Of a DNA stretch of 64,000 nt, positions 38,227 to 48,527 are shown piece after piece. Each line of letters begins with the position of its first letter. The stretch's first letter is position 1. The notes below the pieces were generated by a model. It ran no database searches. It was not told where the DNA came from and saw only the letters and a program-made list of their open reading frames with translations. The position numbers and the translations under genes were made by a program. The stretch comes from Strongylocentrotus purpuratus (lineage: Eukaryota > Echinodermata > Echinoidea > Camarodonta > Strongylocentrotidae), in the NCBI RefSeq assembly GCF_000002235.5, contig NW_022145601.1, positions 5,330,322 to 5,394,321 on the forward strand, written 5' to 3'.

Positions 38227-38322
38227 ACTGAGCGAATTTTCGGCTGGCTGAGTCGTTGCGATTTTTTGGGGGACTCCAAAAAAAAAAATTAAAATGTCCG
38301 CTTACCCCCCCCCCCCCCCCCC
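37842..38322. repeat. Extreme poly-C/poly-G block with a GTGGCGGATCC transposon-like end
   Basis: (GA)n and a G run at 37842-37878 precede CAGTGGCGGATCCCGGGGGG at 37969, a terminus type common on animal DNA transposons. Then come C and G runs facing each other (37990-38005, 38060-38092). Next is an almost pure C stretch at 38140-38226, broken only by single A residues, and another C17 at about 38306-38322. The long Gly-rich and Pro-rich frames over it are artefacts of composition. Confidence 0.8.
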
Positions 38323-38781
38323 CATTGACAAAAAAAAACCAACGAAAAAACCTATCAAAAACAAAAACAAATACAAACGCTAAAACAAAACAGAACAACA
38401 CAAATTGAAACAAACTAACTGACTAACTTCTCGATTGAATTAATGACGGTGATTTTTATTATATGCATATTTTTATCTCAAACTGTCTGAAGAAGTATTA
38501 TCATAAATTCCAGGCAAAAGATTATCATTTAGATTGTAAAAAAAAAAAAAAATTGCCTGTTACATGTACATCACTTATTTTGTGTAATGTCCGTTCCATG
38601 AGATAATGAAACACAGTCATATCACCAACGAATGTATTTATCATTTTTTATTTTTTATTTTAGAAAGATGTCCGCGTCTCGTATACCTATATAAATATAG
38701 GTTTGTGTCTAGTTAAGCAGGGCTCCCACTTAGCCGAGTTCAAGCCCCGAGTTGTGGCGCGCTGGCGCGACTTATGGCAAG

Positions 38782-38921
38782 CCGTTTTATCATTAAAACA
38801 TATTTCTTGAAATCGAATTCTTGATATCACGAAATCGAATTTTTGATATCAAGAATTACCATTGCTTTACAACGTAAAATTATTTCTTGATATCAAGAAA
38901 TATGTTTTAATGATAAAACGG
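38782..38921. mobile_element. 140-bp palindromic foldback element
   Basis: The left arm CCGTTTTATCATTAAAACAT (continuing to TTTCTTGA) and its exact complement at the right end form a 29-bp perfect inverted repeat. The interior holds further palindromes of the type CTTGATATCAAG and ATCGAATTCTTGATATC. Non-coding; no clear target duplication. Confidence 0.7.
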
Positions 38922-41860
38922 TTGTTTCTACTATTGCTATCTACGATGTCACTAAAGTAGTGTTACATTGCCTTGGTTTTGTTACCAATCAAAAAGCATC
39001 TTGTATCAACTGCGTATTAAAGACAACAATTGATTATTAATAGATTTGATTCGATGGTATAAATGTCAATATTTGACGGCTAAAAATTTTACAAACAAGT
39101 AAAGAATTAGAAGAAAAGGAGCAATGAAAGTGCCAGGAAAAAAAGTTAACTGATTGACGAATCGAAAAAGAATAAAGCGGGTTCGACAAAAAATAATAAA
39201 AAATATAAAAAAAGGAAATGAATTGAAGAAATGAGATCGTAACAATTCCATCAGCTAAAAAAAACTCCACTTACTGACGTGTTTTCTTCTTTTGTGAGAA
39301 AACTTCTAATTATATACTAATACTTCTCAAGGCAAACGAACAAGGAATCTATTTAAAACGATCGTATGACTAATTCAGCGAAAATTGGATTGAGAATTCC
39401 CAGGCGTAATTAGCAAATCTCTCATCTTTTGGCACTGGAATCGACTTATTGTATTTATTTCATTTGAGAGTTTATTACCCTCTTTTGACGTTTAGAACAT
39501 GTCTATGATCTCACAAGGGAACGTTGTAATCACCCTTATTAACAGATCCCTCAATTGTAAGCTTCACATCTTGATTTAGTTCCATTATTATCATGGTTTA
39601 AATGAACAGGAAGGATGATAAAAGTACTATTTTCTCCGAGGTTTGTATCTAAAGATAAAGTTGAGTAATTCTAGTCATGTTATTGCATTGCGAAAGAAAC
39701 TAGATCGATCATGTAGCACATTTACTCTTTCATCCTTATTGAGAATGGCATGACTCGTAATATATTTGTTGTTGCTATTTCAATGTATTGTTTGTAATTA
39801 TTATTTTATAAAAATCAATGATTATGTAAATTATGTAATAGAATGTCTGTTTTTTCTCGATTATGTTCATTTGGTTCATTGAATGAAAAATAAAATACTT
39901 TTTAAAACAAAACAAAAATTACGTGTGGGTATTGGTGTATAATGTGAGATGTTGGAAACATCAAAATGATAGGAAATCGGACCAGTCATGCTAAAAGTCA
40001 CGAGCACTCTACACTGAAATGTGTATATAGGATTACATTAGTATGTGGCAATAAAGTTGTGGTCCGAAACCTTTATAGTCGTTACTTGTCGTATTTCGAA
40101 AATGAAGGCATAAGAAGATTCATCCTTTTCAGACGACATTTTTCTATGATACTCTTCCACAATACATTTTTTTTAAAGATTGAAATGTTTTCACCTTCCC
40201 AGAACTCGACATTCTCTTTAATTCCCTGCGCAGACGATAGGAAAGCTGTTTAAAAATGGCGCAATGCCCGGCACCATTTTGTTGGCGCTGTACCCGTACG
40301 AGTTGTTCAAACTGTGTCATCTGTGTTTAGTCTACATCCGTTTTGTGCTCATAACCTTGGTTTCCTTTTTACGAAGATCCTTAAAAACATGTAACCAAAA
40401 CCGACTCCCTCTTTTCTTCTCACTCTCTCTCTCATCGTCATAAATAAAAAGAACGGACGAAGAAAAAAAGACCCTCGGAATAGCTAAGCCCAGGCGGGTA
40501 TTGCGACGAACAATCGCAGCGCGTGTTTTCTGAGGCATCCATTCTCCCAGCTTCTTATTCCCGTTGTTGCTTTTGCAAGTATAACGTAACGGATCAATGG
40601 AAATTTGAACTTGGGCTATGAATGCTGACACACTATTGCCTACATCCCCAACCCGTATTTTATTCTTCGGTTCAATGCCATTTTCTGGAGCTCTTTTGTG
40701 AAGGGTGCTCCTTAGAATAGAAATCTCTTTCGGCGCTTCATGCATACGGTCTGTCGAAAGACATTACCCACCAAGCCTGAGACGAGAAGCAGCAAGTTCA
40801 CATATTCTGATATGACTCGGCAAACCGCGGCGTTTAAAAAAAAATGATGACGAAATTACGCTTCACATCTCTGTGTTTTATCATTTACACGTTAAAAAGA
40901 TACAAATAAAAACAAATACAAAAACAAACAAAAAAGCGGTAGTGTACCGTGCCATATCTGAACAGCTTCCGTCGTCAATGCGCACTTCATTCAGTAACGT
41001 TGCAAAGCGAGAAAAGAGGTTTCCCACCACATGTTGCTTCATACCCATGCCACGATGATGAGGCAGTGCGGACGTACCAACTGGCTAATCCCTCGCCTAT
41101 TGTGTGTATATAGTTGCCTTACAAGAAGTGTTTTTTATTCAGTTTATCGTTTGATAGATCGCTCAGTTTTGCCTCCATATCCAATTTGTTTACCGTTATG
41201 ATATGCACAACTTAATTTGCTACATATGGAAGAAGTAAATTGCGAGGAAATGGGCGGAAATTGAGCCCTCCGGCGTCCGAAACATCGACCCCCTTTTTAC
41301 GTTTTCTCCCATTCTTCTCTTTCTAAATCTGTTCCATTCCTCAAATCCCGCTGAACCAGTTTTGAGATGGGGAACATGCCAGTGTTGTAATTCAATTATG
41401 TATGCCTCATTTTTTCTATGTTTAGATCACTTAAGATGTATCTTCTATGTGTTGTTATTTCGTAAAATTCGCTGGGTACGTTTTCTTTCTATTGTTAACT
41501 ACAGCGCACGCACGGCTCGACCTTCCTACGTTAAAAGCTGGTTAAACATCCTCTAATTAAACGGCTTCTGTTATGATACTTCCTTCAAAAGTATAGTGCT
41601 TTCATTCCCAGCTCTTTGTGATATACATCTCTGAATCAATTTTGGTGATCCTAGCTATCATGTCAATTTGACAAAAAAAAATTCCCTGGAGGAAGGCTGT
41701 AAGTAAGTAATAATAACAATTTGATTTATATATCGCTTTTTTCCAGAGGTTACAAGGCGCTGTCCCTATATAAGTCCAAGAAAAAAGAAAAGAAATGTAA
41801 AGGTATGTTTTCAGACGTTTGTTTGTGTGCGGAAAAGGTCAAGTGAGGTACTCTTGTAAT
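38922..41860. other. Intergenic stretch, nothing assigned
   Basis: AT-rich DNA. The longest open frame (40332-40745 minus, 137 codons) has no recognisable domain, and an open frame of that length is expected by chance here. A SINE-tail-like piece (ATATCGCTTTTTTCCAGAGG) occurs at about 41730-41775. Confidence 0.55.
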
Positions 41861-41867
41861 CTTGCTA

Positions 41868-41882
41868 GGGGGGGGGGGGGGG
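41868..41882 (+). repeat. Poly-G run (15)
   Basis: Uninterrupted 15-G run in the intergenic region. Confidence 0.9.
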
Positions 41883-42099
41883 TTAGGGGGCGTCTCTTAA
41901 TTTGAATGTCAGAAAATGGCACTATGACACCACTAGCGAATAGGCTTCAACGGGAAAATGATTCGAATGAGATGTGTACTTCAAACGGTATTGGTGAGAA
42001 TATTATTAATGAAATTTCGATAATTCATTTCATCATTCTGTTGTTTGTCAAGATATTTCCATCTCTCTATTAATTTCGCATGTAAAAATAGTGTATTAC

Positions 42100-42475
42100 C
42101 ATGTCTCCCCCTCTCTCTACTATCTCTGCCCTCTCTTTCCCGCTCTCTCTCTCTCTCTCTCTCTCTCTCGACCTCCCTTTCTCTTCCTTTCTCTTCCTTT
42201 GTTTCCCCATCCCTTCTCTGCCTCTCCCCTAGATTTACCTGTTTATCTAGTTGTATATTTATATATCTTTCCATATATATATATTTATATATATCCATTT
42301 TTTTAAGAGAATATATTTAATCTATTTAAGAGAATATACTGTTCTGTGTTGAGTAGTCTTATTTTGTGATGAGCTTCATTTTCATTTGCGTTGAGTATCT
42401 CTATCTCTCTCTCTCGCTCTCGCTCTCTCTCTCTCTCTCTCTCTATCTCTATCTATCCATCCATATATATTTCTC
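42100..42475. repeat. (CT)n and (AT)n microsatellites
   Basis: CT tracts at about 42137-42168 and 42396-42446, separated by TATATATA-type sequence at 42266-42299. Open frames here are Ser/Leu or Tyr/Ile low complexity. Confidence 0.85.
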
Positions 42476-42815
42476 TAGGTATACTTGTCAAGATTTCAGT
42501 ATAACATTCCCTGTTTCAACCTCTTCACCAAGTATCGTTTTCAAGTTAGCTGAGACCCCCAATTGTACCTCAATAAGAAAGAAAATTAGACCAAATTTTA
42601 GGAAAGACACAGCATGGATTTAATCGACTGCAACAATACTCTACATGGCACCGATAACATATTTTTGACTCTATTTGACAGTTATACATTGGCACAAGTA
42701 ATACAACAAAGCAGGCAAGATTTATAAATGTGTAACCAAATCTGCACATACATTCACAAACTCTCTGTGATCACATCTAGTATACCTTTTTAGCAGTATG
42801 TATATGCATACATAA

Positions 42816-42868
42816 TACATACATACATGTACATGTACATACATACATGTACATACATACATGTACAT
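42816..42868. repeat. ACAT/ATGT microsatellite
   Basis: CATACATACATGTACATGTA-type units repeated over about 50 bp; self-complementary because ACATGT is palindromic. 42480-42815 and 42869-43300 contain nothing further that I can name. Confidence 0.8.
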
Positions 42869-43339
42869 CTTCAAAAGCTCAACATTATACTTTATATAAT
42901 ATAACCTTAGTTCTTACAGTTATTTAGGTAAAGTTGCATATTCATATGTGTAGCTGACTTGAGCTTATCTTTTTGTTAACTGTCCATTGTTTGAATTTAC
43001 AATAAGCAATGAATAATTGAGCACTACACCACATCCTAAAATGTAAGAAAATGGAAATCAACGAAGGAGCCCCCAATGAAATTCCCTTCATATGTTGGTA
43101 TATAACTGCTCTTATAATCAACTACCCTGTTCATGTAGTTCATTACTTAAGTTACGATGGTCATTCACATATAGGCTATGATAATCAAAGACGCAAAACA
43201 TCAAAATAAAAAAAAGTTAATCCCTGATTGTCTTTAAGTAAGTCCACATTGGAAGCAAGTCCACATCTGTGAGCAAAACGTGTGAATACGATATAAACAA
43301 GGATGGGGGAGAGGGGAGATATATGGAGAGAAATACAGA

Positions 43340-43441
43340 GAGAATGAATGAATGAATGAATACGAGGGAAGAGAGAGAGAAAAATGGAGATAGATAGACA
43401 TAGAGGGAGGGAGGGAGGGAGGGAGGGAGGGAGGGAGGGAG

Positions 43442-43473
<32 letters not shown>

Positions 43474-43485
43474 GGATGGGCGGGA
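43340..43485. repeat. (GAAT)n, (GGGA)n and (GA)n tracts
   Basis: GAATGAATGAATGAAT, then about nine GGGA units near 43406-43444, then GAGAGA. Simple-sequence only. Confidence 0.9.
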
Positions 43486-43693
43486 GGGGCAGAAGAGTAG
43501 AAAAACTGGGTGCTGCATGGTATCAATCAACTTATGATTAAAATCAATAGGGAACTCCTAATCAAGAAAATAAGAACAAAATTAATTCATTAAACGCCAG
43601 GGTAGATACTATATAGCTGTTTGAGGACAGTGTAAAAGTAATCATCTCTAATTTCTTACAAGTCCTTTTCATTTCTAAAACATAATACTGCTG

Positions 43694-43813
43694 AAGATTA
43701 GAATTGTGATGGAATGACCTAAAGATGGCGCTATTCACAAATGTTCATACACACATGCCAAAGATCAAAATTGTGATGGAATGCCCTAAAGATGGCGCTC
43801 TTCACAAATGTTT
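43694..43813 (+). repeat. 67-bp tandem direct duplication
   Basis: AATTGTGATGGAATGACCTA with AAGATGGCGCTATTCACAAA recurs 67 bp later as AATTGTGATGGAATGCCCTA with AAGATGGCGCTCTTCACAAA. Two copies, few mismatches. Flanks 43500-43690 and 43815-44750 show nothing else. Confidence 0.75.
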
Positions 43814-44753
43814 CTTTTCACATTATTGACAGAAATCACAAACAAAGCTGGCACATTTTCATCACTAAGATGTACAAGAAAAATCTATTACTGCCACAAA
43901 TATCTTTGGCTGTCAAATTCAGGTCTTGTGACTGATATCTATTTCAAATTGCCATCGCCTTCATTAAATCAAAACTCTTCATAAAAAACTGGAGCTCTGC
44001 TTTTCTTTACTCCTCCTCTCTTTTCTTTACAAAACTGTTTGAATTCCTTCCTGGTATATATCCTCTACAATTCTTTTCTGAAAGGTATAAAGCCATATTT
44101 TCCCTTTGGATGATCATGCAGTATAAGAGGCCATTTTTAATGAGTAATCTTTCGGTGAAGCCCATTGGAGAATATTCCCTTCATGAATATATAATATACT
44201 TCAAAGCCACCATAGCTATATTAGACATGTGCTTGTCAAAAGGCCATCGACAGAACTATTCCTAATACAATAAACAATCAGAAACTTAAAATAAGATGCC
44301 CATGTGCCTCGCATATGACCCAAAAACAAAGATAAATTATTTCTGATACACTGACTTCTGTTACACAGCTATTGGTAATCCATCATTATTTTATAGCATC
44401 TGATGACAGAACTACCTCAATTATTACCTTTAAAATACAAATCCTACCTTATATGTATCTAATTTCCTAATACTTGTCGCTTTGTTCGTAATGGATATCA
44501 ATTTCAGAGTATTGCACAATGATCACAACACATCATTTCTTTGCACTAAGCACGGCATATGTAACAATAACATACTTTGTCATTTTTTTTGTCGATACAT
44601 GTCATACAATCAGTCTTTAAGTATCAAGACCGTTTAATTTACTTTTAGAAATATACAACAGCTGCTTGTCAGCGATATTTACACATTATCAATAATAGAA
44701 ATAACACAATCCAACTTTGAGTAAACATGTAACATAAGCAAAATTAGGCTTAA

Positions 44754-44947
44754 AGGGCTGGTCATACCTTCACAATAATGATAATTTCAAGAGCTCAAAT
44801 TTGGCAAAACATGGAATTTAGAGCTTTATGGAGTTCAGGATTGTCATTTGAAACCTCATCCGACCGAGGTCGCTGTAGTGTTAATTACCCCTCGTTACAT
44901 AAAATTAGCATATAGTTTGTTGATATCATTCTGGTATGACCAGCCCT
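44754..44947. mobile_element. 194-bp TIR element (MITE)
   Basis: Perfect 15-bp terminal inverted repeats, AGGGCTGGTCATACC at 44754-44768 and its complement at 44933-44947. The left flank is TTAA; the right flank is CACT, so no duplication is visible. Non-coding. Confidence 0.7.
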
Positions 44948-45244
44948 CACTTGGTGGATGGAGTCAAACTCAATACATTCTCAATGCGAACAGTCAGCCA
45001 GTGAAATAAATAAATCTGCCTCATTTACAAGATAAAGCTTTGAATATATACAACTTATAGTATCTTACAATCATAAATATATCAAATGCACCATCAGTTT
45101 CATAACAAAACAAAAACGTAGCAAAATCTTTGCTTCCAATTAGCTGCATCTAATGATTCACATCTCGTAGGGCTCGTTCACATATTACGCATTAAGCCGT
45201 GGTGGTTTTTAATGATAAAAGCGTGATGCACATTTCTGTATCTT

Positions 45245-46623
45245 ATAATAATAATAATAATAATAATACACAATGTAAAAGGTCCATTTATATAGCGCAG
45301 CCAATATATGAAGTATCATATTATAGGATTTCCCGGCCAAATTCGCGAGTTTGTCATTCAAATTCATTTACTTTGCATTTAAGTTAGCGCAGATCAGCTT
45401 TGCCATGCCACTTATCATTCAATTTTCCCGATTTTGTATTTAATTTAGGATTTTGGTCGAAGGATTTCATAGATCTGTCATTCAATTTAGAAACTGCTCA
45501 ACTAGCATTCAAATTAATCGTCACTTGTCGAGGCGTCATTTTTATCATTCAAATTAATACCTGGCATTCGTATTCGAATTGTGTTTATTCAAGTTAGGAA
45601 TGTTAGGGGGGAAGAAATACAACACACGTTAAAAGTTTTTAAAAAATGCAATTAAATACATGATTTGTCATTGGGGTCTTTTCTGTTATTTAATTTATTA
45701 ATTTTGAGGACAAAGCATAGTGTAGTGAGACATGTGGTAAAGAAGGGGCGAAATCAAGGGATATGGCATTTCTGAACGGACATGTTCATATACCCGGAAA
45801 AGTGGGGATACAAAAACACCTACCCCAGTCACAATATTGTACCCTTCCTCCATAATGAAATTGTGATAAATTTATGATGAAACACAAGACAAACAACTTC
45901 CTCACATGAAAATTTACACAAATATTGGGACCATCAAGTCCGTAGATGTAAGTCTTTTTTTTTAACAATCGAACTTAAAGGCTGATGAATATCTGATAAA
46001 TCTAAAAGTATATAAAGAGTATAAATGCAAGAAAATAAAATAAGATGAAATACTCATGAAAAAACGATCTTGAAAGAAAAAAATGAGCTATAAAAAGTGT
46101 GTAATAAACGAGAAATGTATATTGACCATTAATTCTAGTGCACAAAGTGCTAATTTGAATGCTACAAATGAATTAGAATGCTAGAAGTACACCGTCGCGA
46201 TGTCAGAAAACCGTGTTGCGCTAAATCGAATGACCAAATAGCGAAAGAAGCACTTTGTTCATTAATTTGAATGAAACATACATAGATTCTAACGAAAACT
46301 CCATAGATTTGAAATCTAGAAAAAGGAATATAAACCCGAGATATACCCGACAGCACTAAAAGTGTCGAATTTGAACGCAAGACAAATTCGCGAATTTGGC
46401 CGGAAAATCCTATATTAACCCGGCTGTAGCTGAGCTGCAATAATAAGGCGCTAAAGCATTAATTTCTTCCTGCCGGGTACCCTTTTAATTCACCTGGGTG
46501 GAGAGTGGCAAATGTAGATTAATGTCTTGCCAAAGGACATTAGTGCCGCGGCGGGACTCAAACCACGAACCATGTGATGCACAGTATGGTGACGTATCCG
46601 CTAGACCACGACACCTCTACATA
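45245..46623 (-). mobile_element. tRNA-derived SINE split by a DNA transposon
   Basis: On the minus strand the head (46623-46413) reads GTAGAGGTGTCGTGGTCTAG, a B-box-like GTGGTTTGAGTCCCG, then the core CACTAATGTCCTTTGGCAAG. The tail (45323-45245) has GCTGCGCTATATAAATGGAC and an ATT repeat. Head and tail are separated by the 1.1-kb TIR element at 45324-46412. The same SINE family is intact at 59813-60090. Confidence 0.75.
45324..46412. mobile_element. 1.09-kb non-autonomous TIR transposon inside a SINE
   Basis: Termini TAGGATTTCCCGGCCAAATT (left) and the complement of TAGGATTTTCCGGCCAAATT (right) form about 30-bp inverted repeats with two or so mismatches. They are flanked by 5-bp direct repeats TATTA (45319-45323 and 46413-46417). 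Both subterminal regions carry repeated CATTCAAATT/AATTTGAATG motifs in opposite orientation, as expected for transposase-binding sites. No transposase is encoded; the short open frames have no known domain. Confidence 0.75.
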
Positions 46624-47534
46624 TAATACAGAGATAAGCAAGTACACATTGGACTTTTGTTTTGCACAGCTAAACTCATATCATCCCCATTTGTCAAAAA
46701 TGCACTGAGGCAAACCACCATGGTTTTATGCGTCAAGTTTGAACGAGCCTTCATCATCTGAATTACTACATATATAAAAAAATACATAAACTTAGTTTTA
46801 AATCTGAGATTTCATAAAGTTGCACAAGTGCTACAACTTGAGGTGGGATACAAATGAGTCTATAAAACATTTAATATTTGAAGAAGATATGTTACTATCT
46901 TTGAAAACAGATATAAAAACAAAGGGAGGGGTGGGACCAAAAAAAAAAAAAATAGGCAAAGTAAAGGCCTTCATCAGAAGCCTAAGTTGTATCAATGGGT
47001 GTATGATACATAAAAAGTATAATACTGAGTGATTTAAGTTGCGTCTACCCTGGACCCTTTTTTCCATCTCATACTTGCAGCAAAATTAATACCTGGGACT
47101 ACACGCTATTTCTGCATTACTAGTCTACCGATATGAGTAGCGCTAAGGGAATGATAGATGCCGTTTTTTCGCGGTCCACTCTCATTCCTGCCAACATTTA
47201 AAAATAAGAAATCTGTACCTGTAACAGGCGATCGCACGGCCTTACCATGACCATGTATGCAGCGGCAGTGTAACTGGCAATACACAGTAAAGCTGTACGA
47301 AAAACCAAATCCAAAATTTGCTGCTCGATCATGGTGCCATTCAACGCATGCAATACGCAAACTAAAAAATTGTGGCACATGGTAAAACAAGCAAAATTTG
47401 GCTTTAAAAAAAAAATGAAAAATTGGTCATTCAGAATTTTGAAAAATCTGATTAAATCGGCAGTTGGCAGGTATGCGCTCTATCCGGCTGTTCTAGATGA
47501 AGGGGTCTATCGTGGGGTTGGCTTTGTAGACCTT

Positions 47535-47540
47535 TTTATT
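47535..47540 (-). promoter_or_regulatory. Candidate polyadenylation signal downstream of NEURL4
   Basis: AATAAA on the minus strand about 780 nt after the NEURL4 stop, inside the exon-copy array. Nearest canonical hexamer that I saw downstream; use in vivo unknown. Confidence 0.25.
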
Positions 47541-47816
47541 CAAGCAGCTAAATAAATATCTCGGACTACATGCACTCTTTCTGCATTACTTCTCTACTGA
47601 TACAAGGTGTGCACAGAGAACCATTTCTTTTGTGATACACTCTATCTGGCCGTTCAAAACTAGTCTATCATATGACTGGCATTTATCATTCAAGCAGCAT
47701 ACCTGGGACTACATACACTCTTCAAGCACATCTACTCTAGCACAATATGGGGAACGCACAGAGAATGATGGATGCCGTTTCTTTCGTGGTCCACTCTATT
47801 CCACTATTCTTGATGT

Positions 47817-48051
47817 CGAGGGGTCAGTGACACAAAGACGTAACTCCATTTTGAGAATAAGTGGTTTATGTGTCACTGAGCACTTGGGCCTTCAGGAGTT
47901 AAGTCTATGTTTCACTAGCCATTGACTTCAATGGAGTGTTGGGTGGAGTTAAGTCTTTATGTTTCCTGGAAAGCCCACATTTTTCTGAACATTTTGATAA
48001 CAAACACTCATTTTGGCAAAATATGGAGTTACGTCTTTGTGTCACTGAACC
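47817..48051. mobile_element. 235-bp MITE with 8-bp target duplication, inserted in the exon array
   Basis: Inverted termini GTCAGTGACACAAAGACGTA and TACGTCTTTGTGTCACTGAA, flanked by direct repeats CTTGATGT (47809-47816 and 48052-48059). The host sequence is the NEURL4 exon copy, whose uninterrupted version has TACATCGAGAAC at this point, so the 8-bp duplication is independently confirmed. 8-bp duplications are typical of hAT elements; superfamily inferred. Confidence 0.75.
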
Positions 48052-48157
48052 CTTGATGTATGCTCTTTAGCATGGTTAGCCCTGATGCTCTGTGTACCTT
48101 TTTCTACCAGCAGCAAAATAAATACCTGGGACTACATACACTATGGGACTACATACA

Positions 48158-48280
48158 CTATTCTACCGATATGAGCAGCACACAGAGGACGATAGATGCC
48201 GTTTCTTTGGTGGTCCACTCTATCCCACTATTCTCGATGAAGGGGTCTATCGCTGGGTTGGCCATGTTGCTTTGCAGACC
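48158..48280 (-). pseudogene. Open copy of the NEURL4 C-terminal exon (first copy of the array)
   Basis: From 48280 down to a TAG at 48160-48158 the copy aligns without indels to the real exon (48445-48323). It reads GLQSNMANPAIDPFIENSG then [20 protein letters not shown] and E, stop. Most differences from the real exon are silent or conservative. No strong acceptor of its own is evident (AATATTAAG precedes it), so it is probably a recent duplicate, but an alternative terminal exon cannot be excluded. Confidence 0.6.
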
Positions 48281-48322
48281 TTAATATTCTAGCAGCTAAA
48301 TGAATACCTGGGACTACATGCA

Positions 48323-48527
48323 CTATTCTACCGATATAAGGAGAGCACAGAGGACGATAGACGCCGTTTCTTTGGTGGTCCACTCTATGCGGCTGTTCTC
48401 GATGTAGGGGTCTATCGTATGGTTAGCCCCGATGCTCTGCGGACCCGCCGTGTAGCATCCTGGCCTGATACGGACCTGGAACGCAACTCGTGCAAAGTGC
48501 TCCTTCTGTGTCAGAGAGTCGATGAAC
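48323..48527 (-). CDS. NEURL4: NEURL4 terminal coding exon
   Basis: 205 nt to a TAG at 48325-48323; acceptor CTTGTTAG. Encodes [36 protein letters not shown] and CALLISVE, stop. Partial copies follow downstream. Confidence 0.95.

Larger units (their letters stand above)
47050..48280 (-). repeat. Decayed tandem array of the NEURL4 terminal exon
   Basis: Downstream of the NEURL4 stop, at least five partial copies of the last coding exon plus the adjoining 3'UTR follow in the same orientation. They lie at about 48280-48102, 48101-47705 (split by a MITE), 47700-47580, 47560-47460 and 47190-47060. Each retains recognisable pieces such as AGAGTGGACCACCAAAGAAA, a GTCCCAGGTATT unit after the stop and GCTGCTAGAATA-like spacers. 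Copy spacing is about 165-180 bp near the gene. Most copies carry stops or indels. Confidence 0.8.

Noticed and set aside
37944-38413. Pro-rich and Gly-rich ORFs
   Set aside because: Translation of the poly-C/poly-G block only.
40332-40745. 137-codon minus-strand ORF, the longest not explained by simple repeats near the intergenic centre
   Set aside because: No recognisable motif, no splice sites or neighbouring exons, and an open frame of this length is expected a few times by chance in 64 kb.
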